DNA of 64,000 nt from assembly GCF_001905545.1 (NCBI RefSeq), contig NZ_LIPD01000021.1, forward strand, positions 1 through 64,000. Reading direction: 5' to 3'. The notes beneath the pieces are model-generated. The model ran no database searches, was not told the DNA's origin, and was given only the letters and a program-made list of their open reading frames with translations. Both the position numbers and the translations under genes were made by a program. This document shows positions 1-8,565 of this stretch, piece after piece. This stretch comes from Streptomyces sp. CB02056 (GTDB taxonomy: Bacteria > Actinomycetota > Actinomycetes > Streptomycetales > Streptomycetaceae). Within the stretch, counting starts at the first letter, position 1. Every line of letters begins with the position of its first letter.

Positions 1-2
1 TC

Positions 3-3000
3 ACCCAATCCACCACCAACACCGTCACCGCTTCCTTCCCCGGTCCTGGCGGAACACCCATCACCACACCGCCCTCCGAAGCGAGCGTCGACGTCCCGTC
101 GCTAACCATCAACAAGGAGGTCTGCACCTCCGCAAACGCCGCCGACTGCGGTGAGGGCGGCGCGGGCCCGTGGGCCAAGACCACCACCGTCGCCCCGAAC
201 GGCACCGCCTACTGGCGCATCACGGTGACCAACAACGGCCCCGTCAACATCACCGGCATCACCCTCACCGACACGGTCACGCCGTCGTGCGTCACAGCTG
301 CTGGCACGTTCGACCTGGCGGCAGGGGCCTCCCATCAGGTGTTCTGCAACCTGCCGGGCATCACGCAATCCACCACCAACACCGTCACGGCCTCCTTCCC
401 GGGGCCCGGCGGAACACCCATCACCACACCGCCCTCCGAAGCGAGCGTCGACGTCCCGTCGCTAACCATCAACAAGGAGGTCTGCACCTCCGCAAACGCC
501 GCCGACTGCGGTGAGGGCGGCGCGGGCCCGTGGGCCAAGACCACCACCGTCGCCCCGAACGGCACCGCCTACTGGCGCATCACGGTGACCAACAACGGCC
601 CCGTCAACATCACCGGCATCACCCTCACCGACACGGTCACGCCGTCGTGCGTCACAGCTGCTGGCACGTTCGACCTGGCGGCAGGGGCCTCCCATCAGGT
701 GTTCTGCAACCTGCCGGGCATCACGCAGTCAACGACGAACACGGTCACGGCGTCCTTCCCCGGCCCTGGCGGAACACCCATCACCACGCCCCCGTCCGAG
801 GCGAGCGTCGACGTCCCCTCCCTGGCCATCAACAAGGAGGTCTGCACCTCCGCGAACGCCGCCGACTGCGGCGAGGGCGGCGCGGGACCGTGGGCCAAGA
901 CCACCACCATCGCCCCGAACGGCACCGCGTACTGGCGGATCACCGTCACCAACAACGGGCCCGTCAACATCACCGGCATCACCCTCGCCGATGCCATCAC
1001 GCCGTCGTGCGTCACAGCCGCCGGCACCTTCGACCTGGCGGCGGGCGCCTCCCATCAGGTGTTCTGCAACCTGACCGGCGTCACGCAATCCACCACCAAC
1101 ACCGTCACGGCCTCCTTCCCCGGCCCCGGCGGAACACCCATCACCACACCCCCATCCGAGGCCAGTGCCGACGTTCCGTCCCTGGTCATCAACAAGGAGG
1201 TCTGCACCTCCGCGAACGCCGCTGACTGCGGCGAGGGCGGCGCGGGACCGTGGGCCAAGACCACCACCCTGGCGCCGAATGGGACGGCGTACTGGCGGAT
1301 CACCGTCACCAACAACGGCACGGTCAACCTGACCGGCATCACCCTCACCGACTCCGTCACACCCTCGTGCGTCACGGCCGCCGGCACCTTCGACCTCGCC
1401 GCAGGCGCGTCACAGCAGATCTTCTGCAACCTGCCAGACATCACCAAGCTGACGACCAACACCGTCACCGCCTCCTTCCCCGGCCCCGGCGGAACACCCA
1501 TCACCACACCCCCGTCCGAGGCCAGTGCCGACGTTCCGTCCCTGGTCATCAACAAGGAGGTCTGCACCTCCGCAAACGCCGCCGACTGCGGTGACGGCGG
1601 ACCCGGCCCCTGGGCGAAGACCACCACCCTGGCGCCGAATGGGACGGCGTACTGGCGGATCACGGTGACCAACAACGGCACGGTCAACCTGACCGGCATC
1701 ACCCTCACCGACGCCGTCACACCGTCGTGCGTGACGGCCGCCGGCTCCTTTGACCTCGCCGCAGGCGCGTCCCATCAGGTGTTCTGCAACCTGCCAGACA
1801 TCACCAAGCTGGCGACGAACACGGTGACGGCCTCCTTCCCAGGGCCCGGTGGCACCCCGATCACCACACCGCCCTCCGAAGCGAGCGTCGACGTTCCGTC
1901 GCTGACGATCAACAAGGAGGTCTGCACCTCGACCAACGCCGCCGACTGCGGTGAGGGCGGCGCGGGACCGTGGGCCAAGACCACCACCGTCGCCCCGAAC
2001 GGCACCGCCTACTGGCGGATCACCGTCACCAACAACGGCACGGTGAACCTGACCGGCATCACCCTCACCGACACGGTCACACCGTCGTGCGTCACAGCTG
2101 CTGGCACCTTCGACCTGGCGGCGGGCGCGTCCCATCAGGTGTTCTGCAACCTGACGAGCGTCTCCCAGTCAACGACGAACACGGTGACGGCGTCCTTCCC
2201 CGGTCCTGGTGGAACACCCATCACCACTCCGCCCTCCGAGGCGAGCGTCGACGTTCCGTCCCTGGTCATCAACAAGGAGGTCTGCACCTCGACCAACGCC
2301 GCCGACTGCGGTGACGGCGGCGCGGGACCGTGGGCCAAGACGACCACTGTCGCGCCGAACGGCACCGCCTACTGGCGGATCACCGTCACCAACAACGGCA
2401 CGGTGAACCTGACCGGCATCACCCTCACCGACACGGTCACGCCGTCGTGTGTCACAGCTGCTGGCACCTTCGACCTGGCGGCGGGCGCGTCCCATCAGGT
2501 GTTCTGCAACCTGACGAGCGTCTCCCAATCGACGACGAACACGGTGACGGCGTCCTTCCCCGGTCCTGGTGGAACACCCATCACTACACCGCCCTCCGAG
2601 GCGAGCGTTGACGTTCCGTCGCTGACGATCAACAAGGAGGTCTGCACCAGCACCAACCCGGCTGACTGCGGCCAAGGCGGCTCCGGCCCCTGGGCGAAGA
2701 CCACCACCGTCGCCCCGAACGGCACCGCTTACTGGCGCATCACGGTGACCAACAACGGCCCCGTCAACATCGCTGACATCACCCTCGCCGACTCCGTGAC
2801 GCCGGCTTGTGTCACGGCTGCCGGATCGTTCGACCTGGCGGCAGGTGCGTCCAAGCAGGTGTTCTGCAACCTGCCGGGCGTCACCAAGTTGACGACGAAC
2901 ACGGTGACAGCGTCCTTCCCCGGCCCTGGTGGCACCCCGATCACCACGCCCCCGTCCGAAGCCAGTGCCGACGTCCCGTCCCTGGCCATCAACAAGGAGG

Positions 3001-3700
3001 TCTGCACCTCCGCCAACGCCGCCGACTGCGGTGACGGCGGCCCCGGCCCCTGGGCCAAGACCACCACCGTCGCGCCAAACGGCACCGCCTACTGGCGCAT
3101 CACCGTCACCAACAACGGCACGGTCAACCTGACCGGCATCACGCTGAACGACTCTGTGACGCCGGCCTGCGTGACGGCTGCGGGGACATTCGATCTGGCG
3201 GCAGGTGCGTCCAAGCAGGTCTTCTGCAACCTGCCGGGCGTCACCAAGTTGACGACCAACACTGTCACCGCCTCCTTCCCCGGCCCTGGTGGCACCCCGA
3301 TCACCACGCCCCCGTCCGAAGCCAGTGCCGACGTCCCGTCCCTGGCCATCAACAAGGAGGTCTGCACCTCCGCCAACGCCGCCGACTGCGGTGACGGCGG
3401 ACCCGGCCCCTGGGCCAAGACCACCACCATCCCGCCGAACGGCACCGCCTACTGGCGGATCACCGTCACCAACAACGGCACGGTGAACCTGACCGGCATC
3501 ACGCTGAACGACTCCGTCACACCGGCCTGCGTGACAACTGCGGGGACATTCGACCTCGCGGCAGGCGCGTCCAAGCAGGTCTTCTGCAACCTGCCAGGCG
3601 TCACCCAGTCGACGACGAACACGGTGACGGCGTCCTTCCCCGGCCCCGGCGGCACCCCGATCACCACACCGCCGTCCGAGGCGCGCGTGGATGTGAGCGG
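3..3700 (+). repeat. Tandem 360-bp coding repeat, about ten copies
   Basis: The motif aacaaggaggtctgc recurs every 360 bp from about 111 to 3351, then once more after 375 bp. Two neighbouring copies, 48-367 and 408-727, are identical over 320 bp, including at silent sites, while the others differ at many third positions. The exact period and the identical pair indicate recent unequal crossing-over or gene conversion. Copy number in an assembly could be wrong. Confidence 0.9.
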
Positions 3701-4418
3701 CACTAACGTTCCGTCACTGAGCGTCGACAAGGAGGTCTGCCAGTCGGACAAGTCCGGCGACTGCGGTGAGGGCGGCGCCGGGCCGTGGGGCAAGGAGGTG
3801 ACGCTGCACAAGGGTGGGGCGTCCGAGGAGCCGTGTGCGCCGGACAAGTGCCAGGCGTTCTGGCAGATCACGGTGACCAACACCGGCACGGTGGACCTGA
3901 CCGGGATCACGCTGAACGACCGCCAGGAGGTGTCCTGCACGGTGGCGGCCGGGACGTTCGATCTGGCCGCGGGGCAGACGAAGAAGTTCTACTGCTCCAG
4001 CCTGATCAGTGAGGACACCGTCAACACGGTCACGGCCTCCTACGTGCCGCCGAACTCGCCGCCCGGGACCGAGCCGGTGACCACTCCGCCGTCCTCCGCG
4101 CTCGCCCGGTGCACGCCGCCGTGCGAGAAGGAGGGGTGCCACGAGCACAAGCCCGGCCATGGGAACGGCAGTGGCCACGGCAACGGGAACGGCAACGGCC
4201 AGGGGCCGGAGCACGGCAGCACCGGTCCCGGCGAGCACCCGCAGGGTGGACACCCGCAGGGCGGGCACCAGCAGCACCACGAGGGTGGGCCGCTGCCGGA
4301 CACCGGCTCGTCGGTCCGGCCCTACGCCGCGACCGGTGCGGCGCTGGCCGGTCTCGGTTCGGTGCTGGCCCTCCTGGTCCGGGCGCGCAGGCGCCGGGCG
4401 GGCGGGGTGAGCGAGTGA
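3..4418 (+). CDS. Giant DUF11-type repeat surface protein, 5' end outside the window
   Basis: The frame is open from the left edge, so the start lies upstream; 1471 residues are visible. The protein has ten 120-residue units, each beginning near VPSLxINKEVC and ending SEASxDVPS, plus an eleventh, diverged unit (SVDKEVC near 3724) set off by a five-residue insertion. Each unit has four cysteines (two in EVCTSxNxADC, one in PxCVTAAG, one in FCNL) and reads like the conserved-repeat (DUF11) immunoglobulin-like folds of bacterial stalk proteins. A Cys/His/Gly-rich linker (CTPPCEKEGCHEHK, then HPQGGHPQGGH) follows, then LPDTG, a hydrophobic helix and an RARRRR tail, which is a sortase sorting signal. 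It is probably a wall-anchored rod or adhesin. No sortase lies in the window, so the attaching enzyme is unknown. Confidence 0.85.
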   Translation, partial: TQSTTNTVTASFPGPGGTPITTPPSEASVDVPSLTINKEVCTSANAADCGEGGAGPWAKTTTVAPNGTAYWRITVTNNGPVNITGITLTDTVTPSCVTAAGTFDLAAGASHQVFCNLPGITQSTTNTVTASFPGPGGTPITTPPSEASVDVPSLTINKEVCTSANAADCGEGGAGPWAKTTTVAPNGTAYWRITVTNNGPVNITGITLTDTVTPSCVTAAGTFDLAAGASHQVFCNLPGITQSTTNTVTASFPGPGGTPITTPPSEASVDVPSLAINKEVCTSANAADCGEGGAGPWAKTTTIAPNGTAYWRITVTNNGPVNITGITLADAITPSCVTAAGTFDLAAGASHQVFCNLTGVTQSTTNTVTASFPGPGGTPITTPPSEASADVPSLVINKEVCTSANAADCGEGGAGPWAKTTTLAPNGTAYWRITVTNNGTVNLTGITLTDSVTPSCVTAAGTFDLAAGASQQIFCNLPDITKLTTNTVTASFPGPGGTPITTPPSEASADVPSLVINKEVCTSANAADCGDGGPGPWAKTTTLAPNGTAYWRITVTNNGTVNLTGITLTDAVTPSCVTAAGSFDLAAGASHQVFCNLPDITKLATNTVTASFPGPGGTPITTPPSEASVDVPSLTINKEVCTSTNAADCGEGGAGPWAKTTTVAPNGTAYWRITVTNNGTVNLTGITLTDTVTPSCVTAAGTFDLAAGASHQVFCNLTSVSQSTTNTVTASFPGPGGTPITTPPSEASVDVPSLVINKEVCTSTNAADCGDGGAGPWAKTTTVAPNGTAYWRITVTNNGTVNLTGITLTDTVTPSCVTAAGTFDLAAGASHQVFCNLTSVSQSTTNTVTASFPGPGGTPITTPPSEASVDVPSLTINKEVCTSTNPADCGQGGSGPWAKTTTVAPNGTAYWRITVTNNGPVNIADITLADSVTPACVTAAGSFDLAAGASKQVFCNLPGVTKLTTNTVTASFPGPGGTPITTPPSEASADVPSLAINKEVCTSANAADCGDGGPGPWAKTTTVAPNGTAYWRITVTNNGTVNLTGITLNDSVTPACVTAAGTFDLAAGASKQVFCNLPGVTKLTTNTVTASFPGPGGTPITTPPSEASADVPSLAINKEVCTSANAADCGDGGPGPWAKTTTIPPNGTAYWRITVTNNGTVNLTGITLNDSVTPACVTTAGTFDLAAGASKQVFCNLPGVTQSTTNTVTASFPGPGGTPITTPPSEARVDVSGTNVPSLSVDKEVCQSDKSGDCGEGGAGPWGKEVTLHKGGASEEPCAPDKCQAFWQITVTNTGTVDLTGITLNDRQEVSCTVAAGTFDLAAGQTKKFYCSSLISEDTVNTVTASYVPPNSPPGTEPVTTPPSSALARCTPPCEKEGCHEHKPGHGNGSGHGNGNGNGQGPEHGSTGPGEHPQGGHPQGGHQQHHEGGPLPDTGSSVRPYAATGAALAGLGSVLALLVRARRRRAGGVSE

Positions 4419-4452
4419 GCCCGACAAGGCCGGACCGGTCCTGACGGGCCGA

Positions 4453-4492
4453 GGGCGGTGGCCCGGGAGGAAGTCCTCCCGGGCCACCGCCC
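4453..4492 (+). terminator. Strong hairpin terminator after the surface-protein gene
   Basis: A perfect 18-bp inverted repeat (4453-4470 pairs with 4475-4492) has a 4-nt AAGT loop and is followed by TTG but no U-run, as is usual for high-GC actinobacteria. It lies 35 nt after the stop of the repeat gene. Confidence 0.8.
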
Positions 4493-4581
4493 TTGTGCGG
4501 CCGTCACGGAGGCATGCGGTCGGAATCCGCCGTCGACGCGGGCCCTGGACCTGGCCGCCTCCTTCAGGGGACCCTACGGGC

Positions 4582-5133
4582 ATGGAGTTCTTCTGCTACC
4601 ACCGCGACCGGCCCGGCTCCGGGACGTTACGCCGCGAACTGCTGGAACAGCACTGGTCCTACATGGACGGGTACGCGGAGGAGTTGATCGCCCGGGGCCC
4701 GACCCTCACCGAGGACCGCGACGCCCCCACCGGCAGCGTGCACATCATCGACCTGCCCGATGCCGCCGCGGCCCGGGCGTTCGCCTTCGCCGAGCCGGGT
4801 TACCAGGCGGGCGTCTACCGGGACGTGCTGCTGCGGCGGTGGAGCAACACGCTGGGGCGCACCATGTGGGACTTCCCCGGCGGCCGGACCGGCGGCAACC
4901 GGTACCTGGTGCTCGGCCTCGGCTCGGGGCCGGCCGTCGACCTCGCCGTGCCGGCCGACCGGGACGGGCTGATCGCCTACGGTCCGCTGCTGTCCGACGA
5001 CGGCACCGCCTGGCTGGGCACGGCCGCGTTGCTCCGGGCGCCGGACCGGGATGTGGCGGGCGCCGTCCTGACCCGGGAGCGGTACGCCGACGTCGAGGTG
5101 CACGACTGGCAGTTCGGCGGGCGGCCATCCTGA
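4582..5133 (+). CDS. Tandem YCII-domain protein with a TTA codon
   Basis: 183 residues from ATG 4582, where the YCII fold begins directly with MEFFCYHRDRPG; an in-frame upstream extension would add only low-complexity residues. The first half (about 1-95) has the YCII pattern of an HW.YMDGYAEELIARGP helix followed by GSVHIIDLPDAAAARAF. The second half (about 105-175) repeats it weakly (LIAYGPLLSDDGTAWLG, then DVAGAVL). YCII proteins are small cytoplasmic dimers, some linked to ring-cleavage chemistry, but no substrate can be inferred here. Codon 16 (4627-4629) is TTA, the rare leucine codon read by the bldA tRNA in Streptomyces, so expression may be developmentally limited. The ribosome site is weak. 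Confidence 0.75.
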   Translation: MEFFCYHRDRPGSGTLRRELLEQHWSYMDGYAEELIARGPTLTEDRDAPTGSVHIIDLPDAAAARAFAFAEPGYQAGVYRDVLLRRWSNTLGRTMWDFPGGRTGGNRYLVLGLGSGPAVDLAVPADRDGLIAYGPLLSDDGTAWLGTAALLRAPDRDVAGAVLTRERYADVEVHDWQFGGRPS

Positions 5134-5253
5134 CCGGCCGGTGCTGAGGCCGGTGCGCCGGGCCTGCGTCCACCGCGTCCAGTGCCAGATCCGTCCGCCG
5201 TCCGCCCCTGGGAGACCTCGTGCGGGCGGTTCCTCGCGGCCTACCGTGGCGGG

Positions 5254-6234
5254 GTGAGCGAGGAGACGGACGGGTGTACCGGGCGGGTGCTGGTCCTGGT
5301 GCTGCCCGAGGTGAATCTGCTGGACCTCGGCGGTCCTGTGCAGGTGTTCGACGCCGCGGCGCAGCTCGGCGGCGGTTACCGGCTGGAGTACGTCGCCGAG
5401 GCGGACGCTCTGCGGTCCGCCCAGGGCCTGCGGCTGGCGGGGCTGGCGCCGCTGGCCACGAGCCGGGCGGCAGCCGGTGACCTGGTGCTCGTGCCGGGCC
5501 CCCGGCTGACCGGATCCGACCGGCTGGTGGCACCCGCCGTCGTGCGCTGGGTGCGTGAGGCGTACGACGCGGGTGCCCGGGTGGCGTCCGTGTGCAGCGG
5601 TGCGGTCGTCCTGGGGGAGGCGGGGCTGCTGGACGGCAGGGCGTGCACGACCCACTGGTCGCTCACCTCGGCGATGCGCGACCGGTACCCGCGGGCCCGG
5701 GTGCGTGAGGCCGCGCTCTACGTGCACGACGGGCGGATCAGCACCAGTGCGGGCATCTCGTCGGGGATCGATCTCGCGTTGTCCCTGGTCGAGCGGGAGC
5801 GCGGCCCGGAGCTGGCCGGGCGGGTCGCGCGTGAGCTGGTGCTGTACCTGCGACGGGACGGGGACGCGGCACAGATCAGTCCGTTCCTGCGGCACCGCGA
5901 CCACGTCCAGCCCGCGGTGCACCGGGTGCAGGACCATCTGGCGCAGCACCTGGACGCCGCCTTCACCCTGCGTGAACTCGCCGGCATCGCCGGGCTGTCC
6001 CCTCGCGGTCTGACGCGGGCCTTCACCGCGGCCGCTGGCCTCACCCCGTTCGCCTACCAGCGGCAACTGCGGCTGGAGCGGGCCCGCGCCCTGCTGTCCG
6101 GTACCGACCTGACGGTGGAGGCGGTCGCGCTCCGGTGCGGGTTCCGTGACGCCCGGCAGCTGCGCCGGGTGGTCGCCGACGCCTTCGGGGCCCCGCCCTC
6201 GCTGCTGCGGGCGCCACTGCGGCCGACCGCCTGA
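5254..6234 (+). CDS. GlxA-family transcriptional regulator (DJ-1/PfpI plus AraC HTH)
   Basis: 326 residues from GTG 5254; an earlier GTG at 5182 would add residues without homology. The N-terminal DJ-1/PfpI-like domain (about 10-200) carries the family nucleophile-elbow region SVCSGAVVLGEAGLLDGR and CTTHW, then STSAGISSGIDLAL. The C-terminal AraC/XylS HTH (about 225-320) shows the two-helix pattern LRELAGIAGLSPRGLTRAF and AVALRCGFRDARQLRRV. Such proteins are cytoplasmic regulators whose DJ-1 part probably senses a small ligand. The next gene, 145 bp downstream on the same strand, encodes a membrane protein with the same DJ-1 fold, so the two may work together. Confidence 0.85.
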   Translation: MSEETDGCTGRVLVLVLPEVNLLDLGGPVQVFDAAAQLGGGYRLEYVAEADALRSAQGLRLAGLAPLATSRAAAGDLVLVPGPRLTGSDRLVAPAVVRWVREAYDAGARVASVCSGAVVLGEAGLLDGRACTTHWSLTSAMRDRYPRARVREAALYVHDGRISTSAGISSGIDLALSLVERERGPELAGRVARELVLYLRRDGDAAQISPFLRHRDHVQPAVHRVQDHLAQHLDAAFTLRELAGIAGLSPRGLTRAFTAAAGLTPFAYQRQLRLERARALLSGTDLTVEAVALRCGFRDARQLRRVVADAFGAPPSLLRAPLRPTA

Positions 6235-6379
6235 CGGGCCCGGCCTCCTCGGCGTAGAGCCTCTTCTGCGACCGGTTCACCCCGACCTCCTCCGATTTCC
6301 CCCTTTCCCGTTTCCACGAGGGCCGACGGCACCGTGCTGCCGGAACGTGCCCGGATTGTCAAGGTATGTCTTGTTCGCG

Positions 6380-7783
6380 ATGATTTCCGGGCCCCGTAGG
6401 GGGCACCGAGCGCTGCGCCGTACCGGCCGGGTGCTGCTGGGCACGGGTCTGGCGGCCGCGTCCTTCGCGGGGATCGCCTTCGCGGGGGTGAGCGCGTCGA
6501 TGGCGGACAGCTTCGCCGCCGCGCCCCGCGGATCCGATGCCCGGGAGTGGCCGACCGCCCGGCCGGTGCCGGAGGGCAGGATCACCGTGGCGGTCGCGGT
6601 CAGCAACGAGGGGTCCGTGGCCACCGACGTCCTCGCGCCCTACCAGGTGTTCGCCGAGTCACCGACGATGTTCGTCTACACGGTGGCCGCCGAACGCCGT
6701 GTCTCCCCGCTGTCCGGCGGCGCCCATCTGCTGCCCGACCACACGCTGGCCGAGGTGGCGGACGGCACTCTGCCGGAACCCGACGTGGTAGTCGTGCCCG
6801 CCGTGACCGACCCCGCCGGCGCCGGCGAGGAGCGCCTGCGCCAGTGGATCGTCGAACGCCACCGCAAGGGCGCCCGGATCCTCGGGGTGTGCGCGGGCTC
6901 CGAGCTGCTGGCCGCCTCCGGTCTGCTCGACGGCCGCGAGGCCACGTCGTTCTGGTCCAACATCGGCTCCCTGGAGCGCGGTTACCCGAAGGTCGACTGG
7001 CAGCGCGGGCGGCGCTACGTCGAGGACGGGCGGGTGACCACCACCGCGGGCGTCACCTCCGGCACCGTGGGCGCGCTGCGGCTGGTCGAGGAACTGGCCG
7101 GTGAGGCGGAGTCGACCCGTATCGGCACCGGCCTGGCCTACCCCGGCTGGACTCCGGACGGGCCGACCGCGATACCGGCCAACCACCTCGCCCTCGGCGA
7201 CCTCCCGTACGCCCTCAACGCCGCGTTCCCGTGGCTGCGCCCCACCACGGCCATCGGCCTGGTCGACGGCGTCGAGGAGATCGACGCGGCCGCCGCCTTC
7301 GAGGGGTACGGCGGGGTCTCCTTCGCCACCCGGACGCTGGTGATCGGCGCCAGGGACACCGTCACCACCCGCCACGGCCTGGTCCTCGTCACCCGGCCCG
7401 CGACGGGAGGCGCCCACGGGGCGGACCGCTTCGTGGTGCCCGGTGTCAGGGACGCCTCCGGCCTCGACGGTGCGCTGGGCGACTGGGCCCTGCGCAACGG
7501 GCTCGCCGCCGAACTGCCCGGCGGAGGACGGCGGTCCGGGGAGTTCGGCTTCGATCCGGTCCTGCGGGACCTCGCCGAGCACGGCGACCGCCGTACGGCA
7601 CTGACCACCGCGAAGTTCTCCGAGTACCCCTCGGCCCATCTGGAGCTGACCGGCGCGTCCTGGCCCTGGCGGTCCACTCTGCTGGCCGCGGCGGCGGTCG
7701 CCGTGAGCGTGGGGGTGGGGCTGGCACCGACGGCGGTCCGGCACACGGTTCGACGGCGGCGCCGCGCCGCACCGGGCCGCTGA
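6380..7783 (+). CDS. Membrane-anchored double DJ-1/PfpI-like protein
   Basis: 467 residues from ATG 6380; a TTG at 6371, with AAGG six bases before it, would add three residues. A hydrophobic N-terminal segment (RVLLGTGLAAASFAGIAFAG) resembles a signal or anchor, and a second (STLLAAAAVAVSVGVGLAP) followed by RRRRR lies at the C-terminus. The first DJ-1 domain (about 65-245) keeps the elbow LGVCAGSELLAASGLLDGR and TTAGVTSGTVGAL, very like the regulator upstream but without an HTH. A second region (about 285-400, from TTAIGLVDGVEEIDAAAAFEGYGG) looks like a degenerate DJ-1 start. The body probably sits outside the membrane between the two anchors. No enzyme activity is claimed; a sensor or binding role beside the GlxA-like gene is inference. 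Confidence 0.7.
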   Translation: MISGPRRGHRALRRTGRVLLGTGLAAASFAGIAFAGVSASMADSFAAAPRGSDAREWPTARPVPEGRITVAVAVSNEGSVATDVLAPYQVFAESPTMFVYTVAAERRVSPLSGGAHLLPDHTLAEVADGTLPEPDVVVVPAVTDPAGAGEERLRQWIVERHRKGARILGVCAGSELLAASGLLDGREATSFWSNIGSLERGYPKVDWQRGRRYVEDGRVTTTAGVTSGTVGALRLVEELAGEAESTRIGTGLAYPGWTPDGPTAIPANHLALGDLPYALNAAFPWLRPTTAIGLVDGVEEIDAAAAFEGYGGVSFATRTLVIGARDTVTTRHGLVLVTRPATGGAHGADRFVVPGVRDASGLDGALGDWALRNGLAAELPGGGRRSGEFGFDPVLRDLAEHGDRRTALTTAKFSEYPSAHLELTGASWPWRSTLLAAAAVAVSVGVGLAPTAVRHTVRRRRRAAPGR

Positions 7784-7835
7784 GGGGGACCCGCCGGGGC
7801 CACGACGGCCCGTGGAGCGGTGGCCGTGCCGTCCG

Positions 7836-8267
7836 TCAGATCGGGTCCGTCTTGATCGTTCCGACGCACAGGGCCCAGATGACGAGGGCGTCGATCGCGA
7901 TCAGGACGATGGCCCACAGGGGGTAGTAGGGCAGCCAGAGGAAGTTGGCGATCATCCCCAGCCCTGCCACGACCAGACCGACGATGCGGGCCCAGGCGGC
8001 GCCGCTGAAGACCGCGACACCCGCCACGACGACGAAGACGCCGAGGATGAGGTGGATCCATCCCCAGCCCTCGGTGTTCATCGCGTACACGTAGCTGCGG
8101 GTGACGACGAGCAGGCTGTCGTGGGTGATGGCGGCGCTGCCCTGGAAGATCGCCATGAGGCCGGCGGTGATCAGCATGACCCCGGCGAAGATGGTCCACC
8201 CTGACGCGTAGGGGTACTGCTCGCGGCCCCGGGCGGTGGGGCCGACTCCGGACGTACTGCTGGCCAT
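7836..8267 (-). CDS. DUF7144-like four-helix membrane protein
   Basis: 143 residues; ATG 8267 is preceded by a strong GAAGGAGA site, which fixes the start. Four hydrophobic helices can be seen: FAGVMLITAGLMAIFQG, HLILGVFVVVAGVAVFSG, ARIVGLVVAGLGMIANFLWL and AIVLIAIDALVIWALCV. Conserved features are the YASGWTIFAGV start, the RSYVYAMNTEGWGWIHLILG linker and LPYYPLWA. Proteins of this pattern are widespread in Streptomyces without a known job. It is convergent with the DJ-1 gene and stands alone. Confidence 0.8.
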   Translation of the reverse strand: MASSTSGVGPTARGREQYPYASGWTIFAGVMLITAGLMAIFQGSAAITHDSLLVVTRSYVYAMNTEGWGWIHLILGVFVVVAGVAVFSGAAWARIVGLVVAGLGMIANFLWLPYYPLWAIVLIAIDALVIWALCVGTIKTDPI

Positions 8268-8513
8268 GACACGGTCTCCTTCGATCGCGGTCGCCTCGCG
8301 GACGGGGGACGGGGACGGGGACGGAGGGACGAGCAGCCGGGTGGAGGGGCTCCGGACGACCCGGAGCGGGGCACCCGCACCGGCAGAGCCCCACATTCAC
8401 CGTAAGACCGGACCCTCCATCCCGCCGTCGGACGACCGGCCCGCCCCGACCGCCGCCCCGGCCGCCGCCCCGCCCTCGCCCGGACCGTCGCGGGCACCGC
8501 GCACGGAATCCGC

Positions 8514-8544
8514 TTGACCTTGACACCGTGACAAGCCCTTCACT
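8514..8544 (+). promoter_or_regulatory. MerR-type promoter with 19-bp spacer and palindrome
   Basis: A -35 TTGACC (8514-8519) and a -10 like TTCACT (8539-8544) are 19 bp apart, the over-long spacing typical of promoters activated by MerR regulators. Inside the spacer lies a near-perfect palindrome, CTTGACACCGTGACAAG (8519-8535), mismatched only at two symmetric positions around a central C. It precedes a HEAT gene and a MerR gene, so autoregulation of this operon is the simplest reading. Confidence 0.65.
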
Positions 8545-8565
8545 GAGGCCCAGGAGGTGGTCCTG

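Noticed and set aside
1055..1720. Repeated minus-strand frames opposite the DUF11 repeats
   Set aside because: They recur every 360 bp simply because the coding strand repeats; no ribosome sites or domains.
1..4418. CRISPR-like regular spacing at the left edge
   Set aside because: The period is 360 bp and fully coding; there are no short direct repeats with unique spacers and no cas genes.
8295..8330. GGGGAC/GGGACG hexamer run upstream of the DUF7144 gene
   Set aside because: Short and imperfect; lies in a GC-rich leader with no sign of function.
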